A stretch of DNA of 64,000 nucleotides from Streptomyces diacarni (GTDB taxonomy: Bacteria > Actinomycetota > Actinomycetes > Streptomycetales > Streptomycetaceae). Below the pieces are notes generated by a model. It had not been told where the DNA came from and searched no databases. It was given only the letters and a program-made list of their open reading frames with translations. The position numbers and the translations under genes are program-made. Positions 41,855-53,279 of this stretch are shown here, one piece after another (the stretch's first letter is position 1; each line of letters begins with the position of its first letter). Where the stretch lies: NCBI RefSeq assembly GCF_003323715.1, contig NZ_QOIN01000028.1:310001-374000 (forward strand), given 5' to 3'.

Positions 41855-42850
41855 TCAGGCCTTCTTCCGCGACAGCCAGGCCGCCGCGAGCGCGCCCGAG
41901 ACGTTGTGCCACACGGAGAAGACCGCGGCCGGCAGCGCGGCCAGCGGGCTGAAGTGCGCCGTGGCCAGCGAGGCGGCGAGCCCCGAGTTCTGCATGCCGA
42001 CCTCGAACGCCATGGCGCGGCTCGAGGGTTCGCCGAGTCGGGCCAGCCGCCCGGCGCCGTACCCGAGGGCCAGCCCGAGCCCGTTGTGCAGCACGACCGC
42101 GAGCATCACCAGCGCCGCGGCGGACTTGATAGCGTCCGCGCTGCCCGCGACGACCACGGCCACGATGACGGCGATGGTCAGCGCGGAGAGCCACGGCAGC
42201 ACGGGCAGTGCCCTGGTGACCAGCCGCGAGGCCACGAGCCGCACCACCAGCCCCGCCAGCACCGGCAGCAGCACCGTCTTGAGGATGTCGACCACCATCG
42301 ACCCCGCGTCCACCGGCAGGTACGCGCCCGCCAGCAGCAGCGTCAGCGGCGGCGTCACCAGGGGTGCGACCACCGTCGAGACCGTGGCGACCGACACCGA
42401 CAGCGCCACGTCGCCCCGCGCCAGGTACGTCACGACGTTGGAGGCGGTGCCGCTCGGCGCACAGCCGACGAGGATCACACCGGCCGCCAGCTGCGGGGGC
42501 AGGTTGAGCGCGTGTGCGACCAGCCAGCCCAGCCCCGGCATGAACACGTAGTGCGCGACCAGGCCGAGCGCGACCGCCCACGGCCGTTTCGCCACGCCCC
42601 GGAAGTCCTGCGGCGTCATCGTGACGCCCATGCAGAACATCACCACCCCGAGCAGGTACGGCACCGCCTCGCCGCCACCTGCGAAGGTGCCGGGCGCGAG
42701 GAGGCCGAGCACACCGGCCAGGAGGACCAGCACGGGGAAGACGGTCACCGCGCGGCGCGCGCCGCGCTGCTCGGCCGCGGCGGGGGAGGGGGCGGCAGGA
42801 CCGGCGGGGTCCTCCGGGTCCGGGGAGGCGTTCTGCTGTTCGGTTCGCAC
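41855..42850 (-). CDS. Bile acid:sodium symporter (BASS) family transporter
   Basis: About 331 residues with nine to ten transmembrane helices after a Pro/Ala-rich N-terminal tail. BASS motifs: VVMFCMGVTMTPQDFRGV, GCAPSGTASNVVTYLARGDVALS (the crossover helix that binds sodium and substrate) and AFEVGMQNSGLAASLA. Bacterial relatives carry pantoate or other organic anions. The start is uncertain: GTG 42850 is used, and a TTG at 42886 is in frame; neither has a good ribosome-binding site. Confidence 0.85.
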   Translation of the reverse strand: MRTEQQNASPDPEDPAGPAAPSPAAAEQRGARRAVTVFPVLVLLAGVLGLLAPGTFAGGGEAVPYLLGVVMFCMGVTMTPQDFRGVAKRPWAVALGLVAHYVFMPGLGWLVAHALNLPPQLAAGVILVGCAPSGTASNVVTYLARGDVALSVSVATVSTVVAPLVTPPLTLLLAGAYLPVDAGSMVVDILKTVLLPVLAGLVVRLVASRLVTRALPVLPWLSALTIAVIVAVVVAGSADAIKSAAALVMLAVVLHNGLGLALGYGAGRLARLGEPSSRAMAFEVGMQNSGLAASLATAHFSPLAALPAAVFSVWHNVSGALAAAWLSRKKA

Positions 42851-42928
42851 CCGGAGAGAAAACGCCCGCCCCGCGCGGGTGCGCAAGGCCGTCTCGCGAT
42901 GTGACCGCCGGCGAGCAGCGGTCCCGTC

Positions 42929-43813
42929 TCAGCGCGGGGCGGGGGTGGGCACGGTGAGGATGCCCAGTGTCGAGTGGGTGGGCAGCAGCCCCGTTTCCAG
43001 GACGGCCGCGAGAACGGGGCGGCTCAACTGGGCGAGCCGTGCGCACCCCGCGTCGCCGAGGGCCCGGTACGGCGCGGCCGCCGACTCGTCCGTCCGCCGC
43101 TCCACCTCGTGGCGCAGGGCCCTCCCGGCGTCGGTGGCGGCTCCGTCCGCGTCCACCAGCCCCCGCGCGGCGAGCCGCCTACCCGCGGCGGCCCACTCCT
43201 GTGCGCTCCAGCCGCGCGAGGCGAAGTTCTCCACGGGTGCGGCGCCGACCGCGGCGAAGGAGACCAGCGCCTCGCAGCCGTCCAGTCCGGCGGTCAGGAG
43301 CGCGGCGAGGTGGCCGTCGCCCCGGTGCTCGCGCAGGATGTTCGCCGCCTGCCACAGCACCAGGTGCGGCTCCTCGGGCCAGGGCAGCGCCGCGTTGGCG
43401 GCGGCGAGCGGGCGCCCGGCGAGGTCGGCGGCCTCGGCGGCCGTCCTGGCCAGCGCCGCCGCCTCGGTGAGGCCGTCCTCGGTGATCCGGTCGCCGAGGA
43501 CGGCGCGCAGCGCCGCGTCCACGCCCCGGGTACGTGCCGCCAGCACCGCCTCGGGGGCGGCCGTCTTCCAGGCCGCGGGCACGTGGGCGCTGACCGTGCG
43601 CGGGCTGAAGCTGTAGAAGGTGGCGGTCACCGTCTCGGGTGCGGCGGGCCCGAGCGGCGCCGCCCGCAGGGCGAAGTAGGACGGCCAGCGCTCGGTGGTG
43701 TCGTAGCCGAGCGCGGTGGTCTCCGCGGCGACCTGGGGAGCGAAGTACACGGAGGCGTAGACGGGTTCGAGCTGGTGCCACGTCTGCCGCGCGAGACTCG
43801 GGAAGTCGGCCAT
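42929..43813 (-). CDS. SCO6745-like protein of unknown function
   Basis: 294 residues, soluble, largely helical. From memory this resembles the actinobacterial group annotated as SCO6745 family, with an N-terminal LEPVYASVYFAPE-type segment (here HQLEPVYASVYFAPQV), a central NAALPWPEEPHLVLWQAANILREHRGDGH block and a winged-helix-like end (WSAQEWAAAGRRLAARGLVDADGAATDAGR). It may be a DNA-binding or small-molecule-sensing protein, but no function is established to my knowledge. ATG at 43813, weak ribosome-binding site. Confidence 0.75.
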   Translation of the reverse strand: MADFPSLARQTWHQLEPVYASVYFAPQVAAETTALGYDTTERWPSYFALRAAPLGPAAPETVTATFYSFSPRTVSAHVPAAWKTAAPEAVLAARTRGVDAALRAVLGDRITEDGLTEAAALARTAAEAADLAGRPLAAANAALPWPEEPHLVLWQAANILREHRGDGHLAALLTAGLDGCEALVSFAAVGAAPVENFASRGWSAQEWAAAGRRLAARGLVDADGAATDAGRALRHEVERRTDESAAAPYRALGDAGCARLAQLSRPVLAAVLETGLLPTHSTLGILTVPTPAPR

Positions 43814-43885
43814 GGCGGTAAGGTAACGGCCAATGTGAACAGCGTCAACATGCGGGTGCGCCGCTCGTGCGCGCACCCTGGCGTC

Positions 43886-44266
43886 ATGGCAGCCAAGAAG
43901 AAACCGAAGATCCAGGTGCGGCGCGTCTACGAGGAGCCCCGGCCCGACAGCGACGGCGTCCGGGTGCTGGTCGACCGGGTGTGGCCGCGCGGGGAGTCCA
44001 AGGAGAAGGCGGCGCTGGACGACTGGAACAAGGACGTCGCGCCCAGTACCGAGCTGCGCAAGTGGTACCGGCACGATCCCGACCGCTACGACGACTTCGC
44101 GCGGCGCTACCGGGCCGAGCTGGCCACCGAGGAGGGCGGGCGTGCGCTCGGCGCGCTGCTGGAGACCGCGTCGGGCGCCGGGACCCTGACGCTGGTCACG
44201 GCGGTGAAGGATCCCTCGATCGGGCACACCCGGGTGCTGGAGGAGGAGCTGAAGGACCGCCTCTGA
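43886..44266 (+). CDS. DUF488 protein
   Basis: 126 residues, with the DUF488 signature VRRVYEEPRPDSDGVRVLVDRVWPRG and WNKDVAPSTELRKWYRHDPDRYDDFARRYRAEL. The end is TLVTAVKDPSIGHTRVLEEEL. A Lys-rich N-terminus precedes the domain. This widespread family has no settled function. It is divergent from the SCO6745-like gene and lies 36 bp before the argG promoter. Confidence 0.88.
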   Translation: MAAKKKPKIQVRRVYEEPRPDSDGVRVLVDRVWPRGESKEKAALDDWNKDVAPSTELRKWYRHDPDRYDDFARRYRAELATEEGGRALGALLETASGAGTLTLVTAVKDPSIGHTRVLEEELKDRL

Positions 44267-44301
44267 GTCGGAGCGGGGTCGCGCCGCAGGTCAGACGTGC
44301 G

Positions 44302-44351
44302 TTGACGAAACATACGAGGGAGTGCATACTTATACCAGTCAGCGCATGCAC
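44302..44351 (+). promoter_or_regulatory. argG promoter with inverted ARG box
   Basis: TTGACG (44302-44307), 17 bp and CATACT (44325-44330). GTGCAT (44322-44327) and ATGCAC (44346-44351) form a perfect six-base inverted repeat 18 bp apart, with the left half overlapping the -10. It lies directly before the argG ribosome-binding site AAGGAGA, well placed for repression by ArgR. Confidence 0.65.
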
Positions 44352-44365
44352 GTAAGGAGAAGCCA

Positions 44366-47121
<2,756 letters not shown>

Positions 47122-47177
47122 CCCGCCGGCGCACACGGTGCGCCACGCCGGCATGCGACGCCCCGGTCACTGCCGGT

Positions 47178-47215
47178 ACCCCGGTCACCCGCGCCACGGT
47201 GCGGGCGACCGGGGT
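47178..47215 (+). terminator. argH terminator
   Basis: ACCCCGGTC (47178-47186) pairs with GACCGGGGT (47207-47215), with an inner CCCGC/GCGGG stem and an eight-base loop, about 57 bp after the argH stop. Confidence 0.75.
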
Positions 47216-47370
47216 GCGCCCGCGTCCGTCGTGGTGCGGCCCGCCGGAGCCGACTACCGTGGTGCGCCAGCCGACCTGCCAGGTCGGGACCGCCGCCCGG
47301 CACCGCGTCGGGTTTCACACCGGAGCCGACGCCGACGGTGCCCCGAGGGCACCCGGCCGGGGAGATGCCG

Positions 47371-48342
47371 ATGTCCTTCACCCGCCTCGCCGCCGCGACC
47401 ACGCCGACGGCCCACCTCGGCCTGGGCCTGGCCGCGGTCGGCCGGCCCGCCTACCTGACACTCGGCCGGGAGGCCCAGCTGCCCGCCGAGCGCAGCGTCG
47501 AGGCGCTGCGCGCCCGTACGCACGAACTCCTGGACGCGGCCTACGCGCAAGGGGTGCGCTATGTCGACGTCGCCCGCTCCTACGGGCGGGCCGAGGAGTT
47601 CCTGGCCGGGTGGCTGCGCGCGCACCCCGAGGCCGACGACGTGGTGGTCGGCAGCAAGTGGGGCTACACCTACGTGGGGGAGTGGCGCACGGACGCGGAG
47701 GTGCACGAGGTCAAGGACCACGCGCCGGAGGCGTTCGAGCGGCAGCTGGTCGAGAGCCGCGCGCAGCTGGGCGACAGGATCGACCTGTACCAGATCCACT
47801 CCGTCACCCCCGACAGCCCGGCGCTGACCGACACCGCCCTGCACGAGCGGCTGGCCCGGCTCGCGGCGGACGGCGTCACGATCGGGTTCAGCACGAGCGG
47901 CCCCGCGCAGGCGGACGCCATCCGTGCGGCCCTGGAGGTCACCGTCGCGGGCGAACCCCTCTTCCGTACCGTCCAGAGCACCTACAACCTGCTGGAGACC
48001 TCCGCGGCCGGTGCGTTGGCGCAGGCGCACGAGGCGGGGCTGACGGTCATCGTCAAGGAGGCGATGGCAGGCGGGCGCCTGGCGGGCGGTCAGGAACCGC
48101 GCGATCTGCACACGGTGGCGCGGCAGGCGGGCACGTCACCGGACGCGGTGGCGCTCGCCGCGGTGCTGCGGCAGCCGTGGGCCCAGGTCGTACTGTCCGG
48201 CGCCGCCGACATCGACTCCCTCCACTCCAACCTGCTGGCCGCCGCCACCGAGCTGGACGAGGCGCAACTGGCCTCGCTGGCCGAGCTGGTGGAGGACCCG
48301 GAGGTCTACTGGCGGCGGCGCGCGGAGCTGCCCTGGCAGTGA
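47371..48342 (+). CDS. Aldo/keto reductase
   Basis: 323 residues, AKR barrel. Catalytic-region motifs are YVDVARSYGRAEEFLAGWL (Asp and Tyr), VVVGSKWGYTYVGEW (Lys) and DLYQIHSVTPDSP (His). The coenzyme end (LSGAADIDSLHSNLLAA) is shorter than in the reductase at 34-35 kb, and the two are different subfamilies. ATG 47371 with GGGGAG six bases upstream is preferred; ATG 47365 is also possible. Monocistronic, ending at a T-tract terminator. Substrate unknown. Confidence 0.88.
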   Translation: MSFTRLAAATTPTAHLGLGLAAVGRPAYLTLGREAQLPAERSVEALRARTHELLDAAYAQGVRYVDVARSYGRAEEFLAGWLRAHPEADDVVVGSKWGYTYVGEWRTDAEVHEVKDHAPEAFERQLVESRAQLGDRIDLYQIHSVTPDSPALTDTALHERLARLAADGVTIGFSTSGPAQADAIRAALEVTVAGEPLFRTVQSTYNLLETSAAGALAQAHEAGLTVIVKEAMAGGRLAGGQEPRDLHTVARQAGTSPDAVALAAVLRQPWAQVVLSGAADIDSLHSNLLAAATELDEAQLASLAELVEDPEVYWRRRAELPWQ

Positions 48343-48350
48343 AGACCCAG

Positions 48351-48376
48351 GTCACCGGGGTTCCCACGGTTTTTTG
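48351..48376 (+). terminator. Canonical intrinsic terminator with T-tract
   Basis: ACCGGGG and CCCACGGT form a short stem (48354-48370) directly followed by a run of T residues (48370-48375), beginning 12 bp after the reductase stop. T-tracts are rare elsewhere in the window. Confidence 0.6.
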
Positions 48377-48442
48377 CGTGCATGTCACACAGGTTTCGGG
48401 GCAGGTGCTCTCCCGCACGTTGAGAACTGGGAGAGACGAAAA

Positions 48443-49516
48443 ATGAAAAAGGCACCGACAGTCGCCGTCGCAACCGCCCTCTCCGTGGCGGCGCTCGCCG
48501 GAGGGATCGGGTTCACCGCCGGAGCCTCGCAGGCGGAGGCGGACCGCAAGCCGAAGCCCGTCGTGCAGAACGACTTCGACCCGCTCGGCCCGGCCATGCA
48601 CGCGACGAAGAACGCGGGCCGCACCGTCCACTACAGCGACACCGGGGAGAAGAACGCCACCCCCGTGCTGTTCATGGGCGGGACCGGCACCACGGCCCGA
48701 GCCTCGGGCATGACGGAGTTCCTGCGCACCACCCGGCAGAAGCTGAACCTGCGGCTGATATCGGTGGAGCGCAACGGCTTCGGCGACACCGAGTACGACG
48801 CGAAGCTCGGCTTCGACGACTACACCGCGGACGTGCGCGCCGTCCTCGACAAGCTGCACCTGCGCAAGGCGGCCGTCGTCGCCATCTCCGGCGGCGGCCC
48901 GTACGCGGCGCACTTCGCCGCCGACGCGCCCGAGCGCATCTCCTCCCTCCACCTGGCCGCGGCACTCCCGCCCTACGGCGCCACGGCGGAGTACTGCGGC
49001 AAGAGCGACGCGGAGCTGACGAAGTACTTCGGCGACCAGATCCGCGATCCCCGCGAGTGGTGGGGCTTCCCCGAGGACAGCCCCATGCACGACATCCCCG
49101 GCTTCACCGACCGGGCGGAGGAGGACGGCGGCCGCTCGTACTACCTGCGCGGCCAGAAGGGCGACCCGGCGGCCCAGGTGCACGAGCAGAAGCTCTACTG
49201 CGAGCGCCCCGGCCCCGACCTGTCGAAGCTGGAGGCGCCGGCGTACGTCTACACCGGCGCGAAGGACACCACCGTGCCGCCCGCGACGCAGGCCCGCTGG
49301 AACAAGGCACTGCCGTCCGAGCCGACCGTGCGCACCTACGACGACAGCGGCCACGACGTGCAGTACCGGCACTGGGACCAGATCCTGCTGGATGTGGCCG
49401 GCTACGCCGACCGGACGGCCGTGTGCACGGGACGCAAGACCCGGGTCCTGCCGCACGAGAAGGCCGAGCGCGCGCTACGGAAGGGCGCCACGCTGGGCAG
49501 CTGCGCCTGGCGCTGA
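48443..49516 (+). CDS. Secreted alpha/beta-hydrolase
   Basis: 357 residues: signal peptide (about 1-32, KKAPTVAVATALSVAALAGGIGF, ending SQAEA) then an alpha/beta-hydrolase fold. HGG-like FMGGTGTT precedes the first helix, the nucleophile elbow is AISGGGPYA with Ser, an acid Asp lies in GAKDTTVP, and the His in GHDVQYRHW. Four cysteines could make disulfides, as expected outside the cell. The ATG has GGGAG upstream. Substrate unknown; lipase-, esterase- and peptidase-like relatives exist. Two hairpins follow. Confidence 0.82.
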   Translation: MKKAPTVAVATALSVAALAGGIGFTAGASQAEADRKPKPVVQNDFDPLGPAMHATKNAGRTVHYSDTGEKNATPVLFMGGTGTTARASGMTEFLRTTRQKLNLRLISVERNGFGDTEYDAKLGFDDYTADVRAVLDKLHLRKAAVVAISGGGPYAAHFAADAPERISSLHLAAALPPYGATAEYCGKSDAELTKYFGDQIRDPREWWGFPEDSPMHDIPGFTDRAEEDGGRSYYLRGQKGDPAAQVHEQKLYCERPGPDLSKLEAPAYVYTGAKDTTVPPATQARWNKALPSEPTVRTYDDSGHDVQYRHWDQILLDVAGYADRTAVCTGRKTRVLPHEKAERALRKGATLGSCAWR

Positions 49517-49532
49517 CGTAGGTGGCCGGCCC

Positions 49533-49565
49533 GGGGGCGCTCGTCCCCCTGCGACGAGCGCCCCC
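49533..49565 (+). terminator. Terminator of the secreted hydrolase gene
   Basis: GGGGGCGCTCGTC (49533-49545) pairs perfectly with GACGAGCGCCCCC (49553-49565) over a seven-base loop, 16 bp after the stop codon. Confidence 0.8.
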
Positions 49566-49612
49566 CGCTCGTGACGCGTGTCCCCTGACGCGGGTCGGTC
49601 CCCGGTGACGAG

Positions 49613-49639
49613 TGCCCCGCCGTGACCCACGGCGGGGCA
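49613..49639 (+). terminator. Second hairpin, followed by a T-rich stretch
   Basis: TGCCCCGCCG (49613-49622) and CGGCGGGGCA (49630-49639) pair perfectly over a seven-base loop and are followed by CTTTCGTTGTCT. It shields the tetR promoter from upstream transcription. Confidence 0.65.
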
Positions 49640-49646
49640 CTTTCGT

Positions 49647-49695
49647 TGTCTCGTATGCGACACTAATGTCTCATAAGAAGTATGCTTGTCTCATG
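49647..49695 (+). promoter_or_regulatory. tetR promoter with three 20-nt-phased repeats
   Basis: TGTCTCGTA (49647-49655), TGTCTCATA (49667-49675) and TGTCTCATG (49687-49695) start exactly 20 bases apart. TATGCT (49681-49686) is a good -10 with GCGACA (49657-49662) as a weak -35, which places transcription start at about the ATG (49693). The repeats are probable TetR operator units on one face of the helix. Confidence 0.6.
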
Positions 49696-50244
49696 AGCCT
49701 GGACCGGGAAGAGCTGCTGAGCACGGCGGCGGACGTACTGACGCGGCGGCCGACCTCCTCGATGGACGACATCGCCAAGGCGGCCCGCATCAGCCGCGCC
49801 ACCCTGCACCGGCACTTCGCCGGGCGCGACGCGCTCATACGCGCCCTCGAACAACTCGGCCTCGCACGCCTCGACGCCGCGCTGGACGCCGCCCGCGTCG
49901 ACGAGGGCGACGCCGCCGAAGCCGTACGGCGCGTCATCGCCGAGGCCGAACCCCACGCCGGGTTCCTCGGCTTCCTCGTCACCGAGAACCAGCTCTTCGA
50001 GCCGGGAGAACAGGACGCGGGCTGGACCAGGATCGACGCCCGCATCGGCGCCCTCTTCCAACGCGGACAGCACGAGGGCGCCTTCCGCATCGACCTGACC
50101 GCTGCCTGGCTGACCGAGGCGCTCTACGCGCTGGTCACCGCGGCGGCCTGGGCGGTACAGGACGGCCGGGTCGCGTCCCGCGACGCGGTACGGATGACCG
50201 CCGAGCTGCTGCTCGGCGGCGCACGACGGAGCAGTGAGAGATGA
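49693..50244 (+). CDS. TetR-family transcriptional regulator
   Basis: 183 residues. The helix-turn-helix (about 8-55) reads AADVLTRRPTSSMDDIAKAARISRATLHRHFAGRDALI, with a divergent helical ligand-binding domain after it. The ATG at 49693 has no ribosome-binding site and is predicted leaderless. Its stop overlaps the start of the MFS gene (ATGA), so the regulator and efflux pump form one operon, presumably repressed by the regulator until a toxic compound binds. Confidence 0.92.
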   Translation: MSLDREELLSTAADVLTRRPTSSMDDIAKAARISRATLHRHFAGRDALIRALEQLGLARLDAALDAARVDEGDAAEAVRRVIAEAEPHAGFLGFLVTENQLFEPGEQDAGWTRIDARIGALFQRGQHEGAFRIDLTAAWLTEALYALVTAAAWAVQDGRVASRDAVRMTAELLLGGARRSSER

Positions 50245-51806
50245 GCGCCAGTACCAAACGCCCCGGAGCGGCAGCCCGAGGCGCCAGGCCCGGGGGTGAC
50301 GCCTCCCGGCTGCGCTGGGTCGCCCTCGCGGTGCTGGTGCTCGCCGTCCTCCTGGTCGGCATCGACGTCACCGTCCTCGGTCTCGCCGCGCCGTTCCTCA
50401 GCGAGGACCTGCGCCCCTCCAGCACCCAACTGCTGTGGATCGGCGACGTCTACTCCTTCGTCATCGCCGGACTCCTCGTCTCCATGGGCAGCCTCGGCGA
50501 CCGCATCGGCCGCAAGAAGCTGCTGCTCACCGGATCCATCGCCTTCGGCGCCCTCTCGGTGCTGACCGCCTACGCGCACAGCGCCGAGGCCATGATCCTG
50601 TGGCGGGCGCTGATGGGCGTCGCGGGAGCCACCCTGATGCCCTCCACGCTCGCGCTGATCCGCAACATCTTCCCCGACCCGAGAGAGCGCAGCCTGGCCG
50701 TCGGCATCTGGGGCGCCATGACGGCCGCCGGCACGGCCGTGGGACCCGTCGTCGGCGGGTTCTTGCTGGAGCACTACTGGTGGGGCTCGGTCTTCCTGAT
50801 CAACCTGCCGGTGATGGCCGTGCTCGTCCTCGTCGGCAGCAAACTGCTGCCCGAGTCGCGGAACCCGGCACCTGGACCGTGGGACCTGCCCAGCGTCGGC
50901 CTGTCGATGGTCGGCATCATCGCCCTCGTCTACGCCGTCAAGGAAGCCGCGGCGTACGGCTTCCGCTGGGACGTGGCGGTCACGGGCGTCGTCGGCCTCG
51001 CCGGCCTCCACGCCTTCGTGCGCCGCCAGCTGCGGCTGCCGGCGCCGCTGCTGGACATGCGGCTGTTCGCCCACCGCGGCTTCACCGGCGCCGTACTCGC
51101 CGACCTGCTGACCATCCTCGGCATGTCCGGACTGGTCTTCTTCCTCTCCCAGTTCCTCCAGATGGTGCAGGACCGCACGCCCTTCCAGGCCGGACTCGCC
51201 GAGCTGCCCGCCGCGGTCGGCTCCGTCGTCGCCGGTCTGTTCGCCGGCTGGATCGCCCGCCGCACCTCGGTGCGCGGCGCCGTCTCCGGCGGCCTGATGG
51301 CGGTGGGCCTGGCGCTGGGCGCCTGCCTGTGGCTCCAGGCCACCTCCAGCTATCTGCTGCTGGGCAGCGTGCTGCTGGTCGTCGGCGTCGGCGCGGGGCT
51401 GGCGTTCACGGTGACCGCCGACGTGATCCTCTCGGCCGTCCCCAAGGAACAGGCGGGCGCGGCCTCCGCGGTCTCCGAGACCGCCTACGAACTGGGCGCC
51501 GCGCTGGGCATCGCCCTGCTCGGCTCGGTCGTCACGGGCGTCTACCGCTCCTTCCCGACGCCTGCGGGGGTGCCGGAGGGGACGGCAGAGCACGCCCGCC
51601 AGTCACTGGGCGAGGCCGTTTCGACCGCGCACGGACTGCCGGGCGGCACCGAGCACGCGCTGCTGGACGCCGCCCGGGACACCTTCACCGAAGGGCTCCG
51701 GTACGGCGCCGGCTTCGGCGCCGTCATCCTCCTGGCCGCAGCGGTACTGGCCTGGCGCCTGCTCCGCGGACAGCACCTGGAGGAGGTACCAGCAGAGGAG
51801 AACTAG
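50241..51806 (+). CDS. MFS drug efflux transporter, 14-helix DHA2 family
   Basis: 521 residues with 14 predicted helices. Motif A is GSLGDRIGRKKLLLTGS, motif B WRALMGVAGATLMPSTLALI, motif C GTAVGPVVGGFLLEH, and Asp in helix 1 (GIDVTVLGLAAPFLSEDL). This is the QacA/EmrB-like proton-driven multidrug group. It is coupled to tetR by an ATGA overlap. The C-terminal part has a 45-residue extracytoplasmic loop (SFPTPAGVPEGTAEHARQ onward) before the last helix, as in QacA relatives. Confidence 0.92.
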   Translation: MSASTKRPGAAARGARPGGDASRLRWVALAVLVLAVLLVGIDVTVLGLAAPFLSEDLRPSSTQLLWIGDVYSFVIAGLLVSMGSLGDRIGRKKLLLTGSIAFGALSVLTAYAHSAEAMILWRALMGVAGATLMPSTLALIRNIFPDPRERSLAVGIWGAMTAAGTAVGPVVGGFLLEHYWWGSVFLINLPVMAVLVLVGSKLLPESRNPAPGPWDLPSVGLSMVGIIALVYAVKEAAAYGFRWDVAVTGVVGLAGLHAFVRRQLRLPAPLLDMRLFAHRGFTGAVLADLLTILGMSGLVFFLSQFLQMVQDRTPFQAGLAELPAAVGSVVAGLFAGWIARRTSVRGAVSGGLMAVGLALGACLWLQATSSYLLLGSVLLVVGVGAGLAFTVTADVILSAVPKEQAGAASAVSETAYELGAALGIALLGSVVTGVYRSFPTPAGVPEGTAEHARQSLGEAVSTAHGLPGGTEHALLDAARDTFTEGLRYGAGFGAVILLAAAVLAWRLLRGQHLEEVPAEEN

Positions 51807-51890
51807 CGGGGGCGCCCGAAGGGGCGCGGGGAACGGCGCGCCGCACCACAACCCACCGGCAGCCCGCACGCCACGGCCAGTGGCACCCCC
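51807..51890. repeat. Copy of a dispersed Streptomyces intergenic repeat
   Basis: GCGCCC-GAAG-GGGCGC hairpin (51812-51827) followed by GGGGAACGGCGCGCC and an ACCACAACCCACCGG stretch. From memory, the CCCGAAGGGGCGCGGGGAAC block is one of the commonest repeated intergenic sequences in Streptomyces. It starts immediately after the MFS stop codon and may also act as its terminator. Confidence 0.6.
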
Positions 51891-52055
51891 TTGTCGGAAC
51901 AGAAGCAGACGAGCGGCGAACGGGCACGGCCGGCACCGCATGTGCCAGTGGCCGGCAAGCGAGGCGACCGGCGGAAACGGTCACCGACGAAGGAGCAGAC
52001 GCTGCTCCTCGACCTATGATGCGATCCCGGCCCTCCACCTGCTCGGAGAAGACAC

Positions 52056-52592
52056 ATGACGGATGCGAGCATCGGGAAAGTGGTGGTGAACAGGGTGATG
52101 TCCCTGGACGGGTTCATCGCCGGTCCCGGCCACACGATGGACTGGATCTTCGAGCACATGACGTCGGCGACGTTCCCGGAAGTCATGGCGGCCACGGGTG
52201 CCATGCTCATCGGCCGGGGCACGTACGAGGTCGGAAAGCGCATGTCCGACGAGAACCCCGACTACGACGGCGGGGCGCAGTTCGTCCTCACCCACCGCCC
52301 GCCCGACGAGCCGGACCCCGACGTCACCTTCCTCACCTGCGACATCGAGGAGGCCGTGGCCATGGCACGCCGCGCCGCCGACGGCAGGAACCTGGAGATC
52401 CTCGGCGCCGACGTGGCCGCCCAGTGCCTGCGGCGCGGCCTCGTCGACGAGATCCTGGTGTACGTGTTGCCGGTGCTGCTCGGCGACGGCGTCCGCTTCG
52501 CACCGCCGGGCCTCGACCGGATCGACCTGGAGCCGCTCAGCAACATCCAGTCGGCCGGCGTCACCATGCTCCGCTTCCACGTGCGCGGGTAG
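52056..52592 (+). CDS. Dihydrofolate reductase-like/RibD C-terminal domain protein
   Basis: 178 residues of the RibD_C/YwjB-like fold: VVVNRVMSLDGFIAGPGHTMDW at the start, GAMLIGRGTYEVG, LEILGADVAAQCLRRGLVDEI and LVYVLPVLLGDGVRF. These stand-alone proteins bind NADPH, but their substrates are mostly unknown; true folate reduction is not implied. ATG at 52056 with GAGAAG upstream. Single-gene unit, convergent with the acyltransferase gene. Confidence 0.87.
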   Translation: MTDASIGKVVVNRVMSLDGFIAGPGHTMDWIFEHMTSATFPEVMAATGAMLIGRGTYEVGKRMSDENPDYDGGAQFVLTHRPPDEPDPDVTFLTCDIEEAVAMARRAADGRNLEILGADVAAQCLRRGLVDEILVYVLPVLLGDGVRFAPPGLDRIDLEPLSNIQSAGVTMLRFHVRG

Positions 52593-52601
52593 CGCCCGGG
52601 T

Positions 52602-53279
52602 CTAGGCCGCCTTCGCCTTCGTCGCGTAGACGTCGACGTACTCCTGTCCCGACAGCTCCATGACCTCGCTCATCACCTCGTCGGTGACCGCGCGCAGCAC
52701 GTACCGGTCGCGGTCCATGCCCTCGTAGCGGGAGAAGTCGAGGGGCGCGCCGAAGCGGATGCTGATGCGGCCGCCGCCGATCCTGGGCAGCCCCTTGCCG
52801 TCCGGCTGCACCTTGTCCGTGCCGATCATCGCGAACGGCACGACCGGCGCTCCCGTCATCAGAGCGAGCCGCGCGATGCCCGTACGCCCTCGGTAGAGGC
52901 GCCCGTCGGGGGAGCGGGTGCCCTCCGGGTAGATGGCGAAGGGGTTGCCCTCCTCCAGGATGCGGCGGCCGGTCATCAGCGCGGCGACGCCGCCGCGCCC
53001 GCCGTCCCGGTCGACGGGGATCATGCCGGCGCCCGTGAAGAACCACGCCATCAGGCGGCCCTTGAGGCTCTTGCCCGTGACGTACTCGTCCTTGCCGATG
53101 AAGAAGACCTGGCGGGTGGTGACCAGCGGCAGGATCATCGAGTCGATGAAGGTGAGGTGGTTGCCCGCCAGGATCACCGGACCCGAGTCCGGGATGCGGT
53201 CGGCCCCTTCGATCTTCGGCCGGAACAGCACGCGAAGAAGCGGGCCGAGCACTGCCTTGATCAGCCGGAAACGGGACAA
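52602..53279 (-). CDS. 1-acyl-sn-glycerol-3-phosphate acyltransferase-like protein, TTG start
   Basis: 225 residues. Acyltransferase block I is NHLTFIDSM (His-x4-Asp), block III is YPEGTRSPDG, and VVPFAMIGTDKVQP is block IV; AWFFTGAGMIPVDRDG is block II. It moves fatty acyl groups onto lysophosphatidic acid or a related lipid at the membrane. The protein begins LSRFRLIKAVLGPLLRVLF at a TTG (53279) with GGAGGG upstream; longer in-frame reading has no suitable start near the conserved N-terminus. Phospholipid synthesis is the likely role. Confidence 0.88.
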   Translation of the reverse strand: MSRFRLIKAVLGPLLRVLFRPKIEGADRIPDSGPVILAGNHLTFIDSMILPLVTTRQVFFIGKDEYVTGKSLKGRLMAWFFTGAGMIPVDRDGGRGGVAALMTGRRILEEGNPFAIYPEGTRSPDGRLYRGRTGIARLALMTGAPVVPFAMIGTDKVQPDGKGLPRIGGGRISIRFGAPLDFSRYEGMDRDRYVLRAVTDEVMSEVMELSGQEYVDVYATKAKAA

